Of a DNA stretch of 19,797 bases, positions 19,205-19,797 are shown in pieces. The stretch is taken from NCBI GenBank assembly GCA_016800925.1, contig JABCPU010000973.1:1-19797 (forward strand), in the 5' to 3' direction. The position numbers were made by a program, and so were the translations under genes. The stretch's first letter is position 1. Each line of letters begins with the position of its first letter. This DNA is from Suillus spraguei (Eukaryota > Basidiomycota > Agaricomycetes > Boletales > Suillaceae). The notes under the pieces are model-generated. The model saw only the letters and a list, made by a program, of their open reading frames with translations. It was not told where the DNA came from and made no database searches.

Positions 19205-19797
19205 ATGTGTCGACCAAAGAATTCGAATACAAGATCGGTCAACCAACCGATTGGTTTTGATGGAGATCGTGATAACTCTCGCGAGTTTATCCAGTCGTGC
19301 AATTTGCACTTTGACATCAATGAAAAGCTTTACACACCGACAAGCAGAAGATCATCTACATAACATCCTTTATGACCGAAAGAATGCCAATCTTGGAAGG
19401 AACAATTCCTTGAACACGCCCAATCTACCGACACTTCGGACAAAAAGTTGGTTATGGGACGATGGCAGATTTTATGAAGAGCTTCAAAGAAGCATTCGAA
19501 CCAGTGGATACCAAAGGAACCGCGCTCACAAGCTTAGGATCTCAAACAAGGAACTGGAGATCTCCACACCTACGTCGCTGACTTTGAGGCACTTGCAGCC
19601 AAGGCTCAGATCACCGACAACGCAACGAAGATCCAGTTCTTCCAAGACGGCCTTAATTGGGGTATCCTTACAAAGCTTTTCAATACAGGAGATGTCTCCG
19701 AAATATTCAGAGATGTTGTGTTGCAATGCGTTGCTATTGACAACGCCCATCATCGGCTTAACGCCATGAGGACACGTCATACTCCACAACAGAAGAA
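19205..19797 (+). pseudogene. Gag of the gypsy element, frameshifted, 3' end outside window
   Basis: The structural Gag protein would form the cytoplasmic particle that packages the element's RNA. The likely start is ATG 19205 (MCRPKNSNTRS), 195 bp after the LTR. The N-terminal part includes FDGDRDNSREFIQSCNLHFD. Later, in other frames, come DKQKIIYITSFMTE, SWKEQFLEHAQSTDTSDKK, MADFMKSFKEAFEPVDTKG, and finally GTGDLHTYVADFEALAAKA and IQFFQDGLNWGIL. The order F-x-x-x-F, a Y-x-x-x-F-x-x-L segment, then F-x-x-GL is typical of the retrotransposon Gag domain. About four frame changes (near 19338, 19385, 19458 and 19540) interrupt it. They are either real damage or single-base consensus errors, since the LTR looks intact. 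The window ends inside gag. Confidence 0.8.

Overview
The window reads as a transposon-rich, gene-poor stretch of a filamentous fungal genome, most likely an agaricomycete (mushroom-forming basidiomycete). The reasons are several candidate GT-AG introns of 48-70 bp, two decayed multi-exon genes resembling protein families I know from agaricomycetes, and LTR retrotransposon pieces including a Ty3/gypsy-type gag. I see no intact host gene, no tRNA or rRNA, and no CRISPR array. Family statements are from memory and no search was run.

Layout. 1-205: broken coiled-coil fragment (minus). 224-509: 3' part of an LTR (plus). 941-1705: complete solo LTR of the same family (minus) with a GTACC target duplication. 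1711-2833: anonymous sequence with one short coding-like frame. 2834-7413: a decayed gene for a protein of roughly 1,300 residues. Its first third (2834-4731) and last quarter (6421-7413) read on the plus strand, but its middle (about 4732-6420) reads on the minus strand, so the gene carries an internal inversion of about 1.7 kb. 7414-8047: AT-rich spacer. 8048-8796: third copy of the LTR (minus), lacking its last 19 bp. 8797-11530: a CpG-retaining, non-coding block with short recurring motifs, a long inverted repeat (10265-10543 / 11154-11413) and a 56-bp tandem duplication. 11531-14760: AT-rich, no gene seen, one imperfect hairpin. 14774-15382: possible decayed coding sequence (minus). 15618-17395: a second decayed multi-exon gene (minus), with a 198-bp tandem duplication that contains an exon-intron boundary. 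17724-17789: a repeat fragment also present at 11088-11152. 17790-19010: 5' LTR of a gypsy element inserted into that fragment. 19205-19797: its gag, with about four frame breaks, running off the window.

How it fits together. The two decayed genes look old: where I can compare with the expected protein, stops and many altered residues are explained by CpG to TpG/CpA changes. The LTRs, the gypsy element and the 8.8-11.5 kb block still hold many CpGs and look younger. The differences among the young copies are largely single-base indels, so some frameshifts could be consensus errors. The strongest observations are the internally inverted gene and the structured non-coding block at 8.8-11.5 kb, which may be a non-autonomous mobile element.
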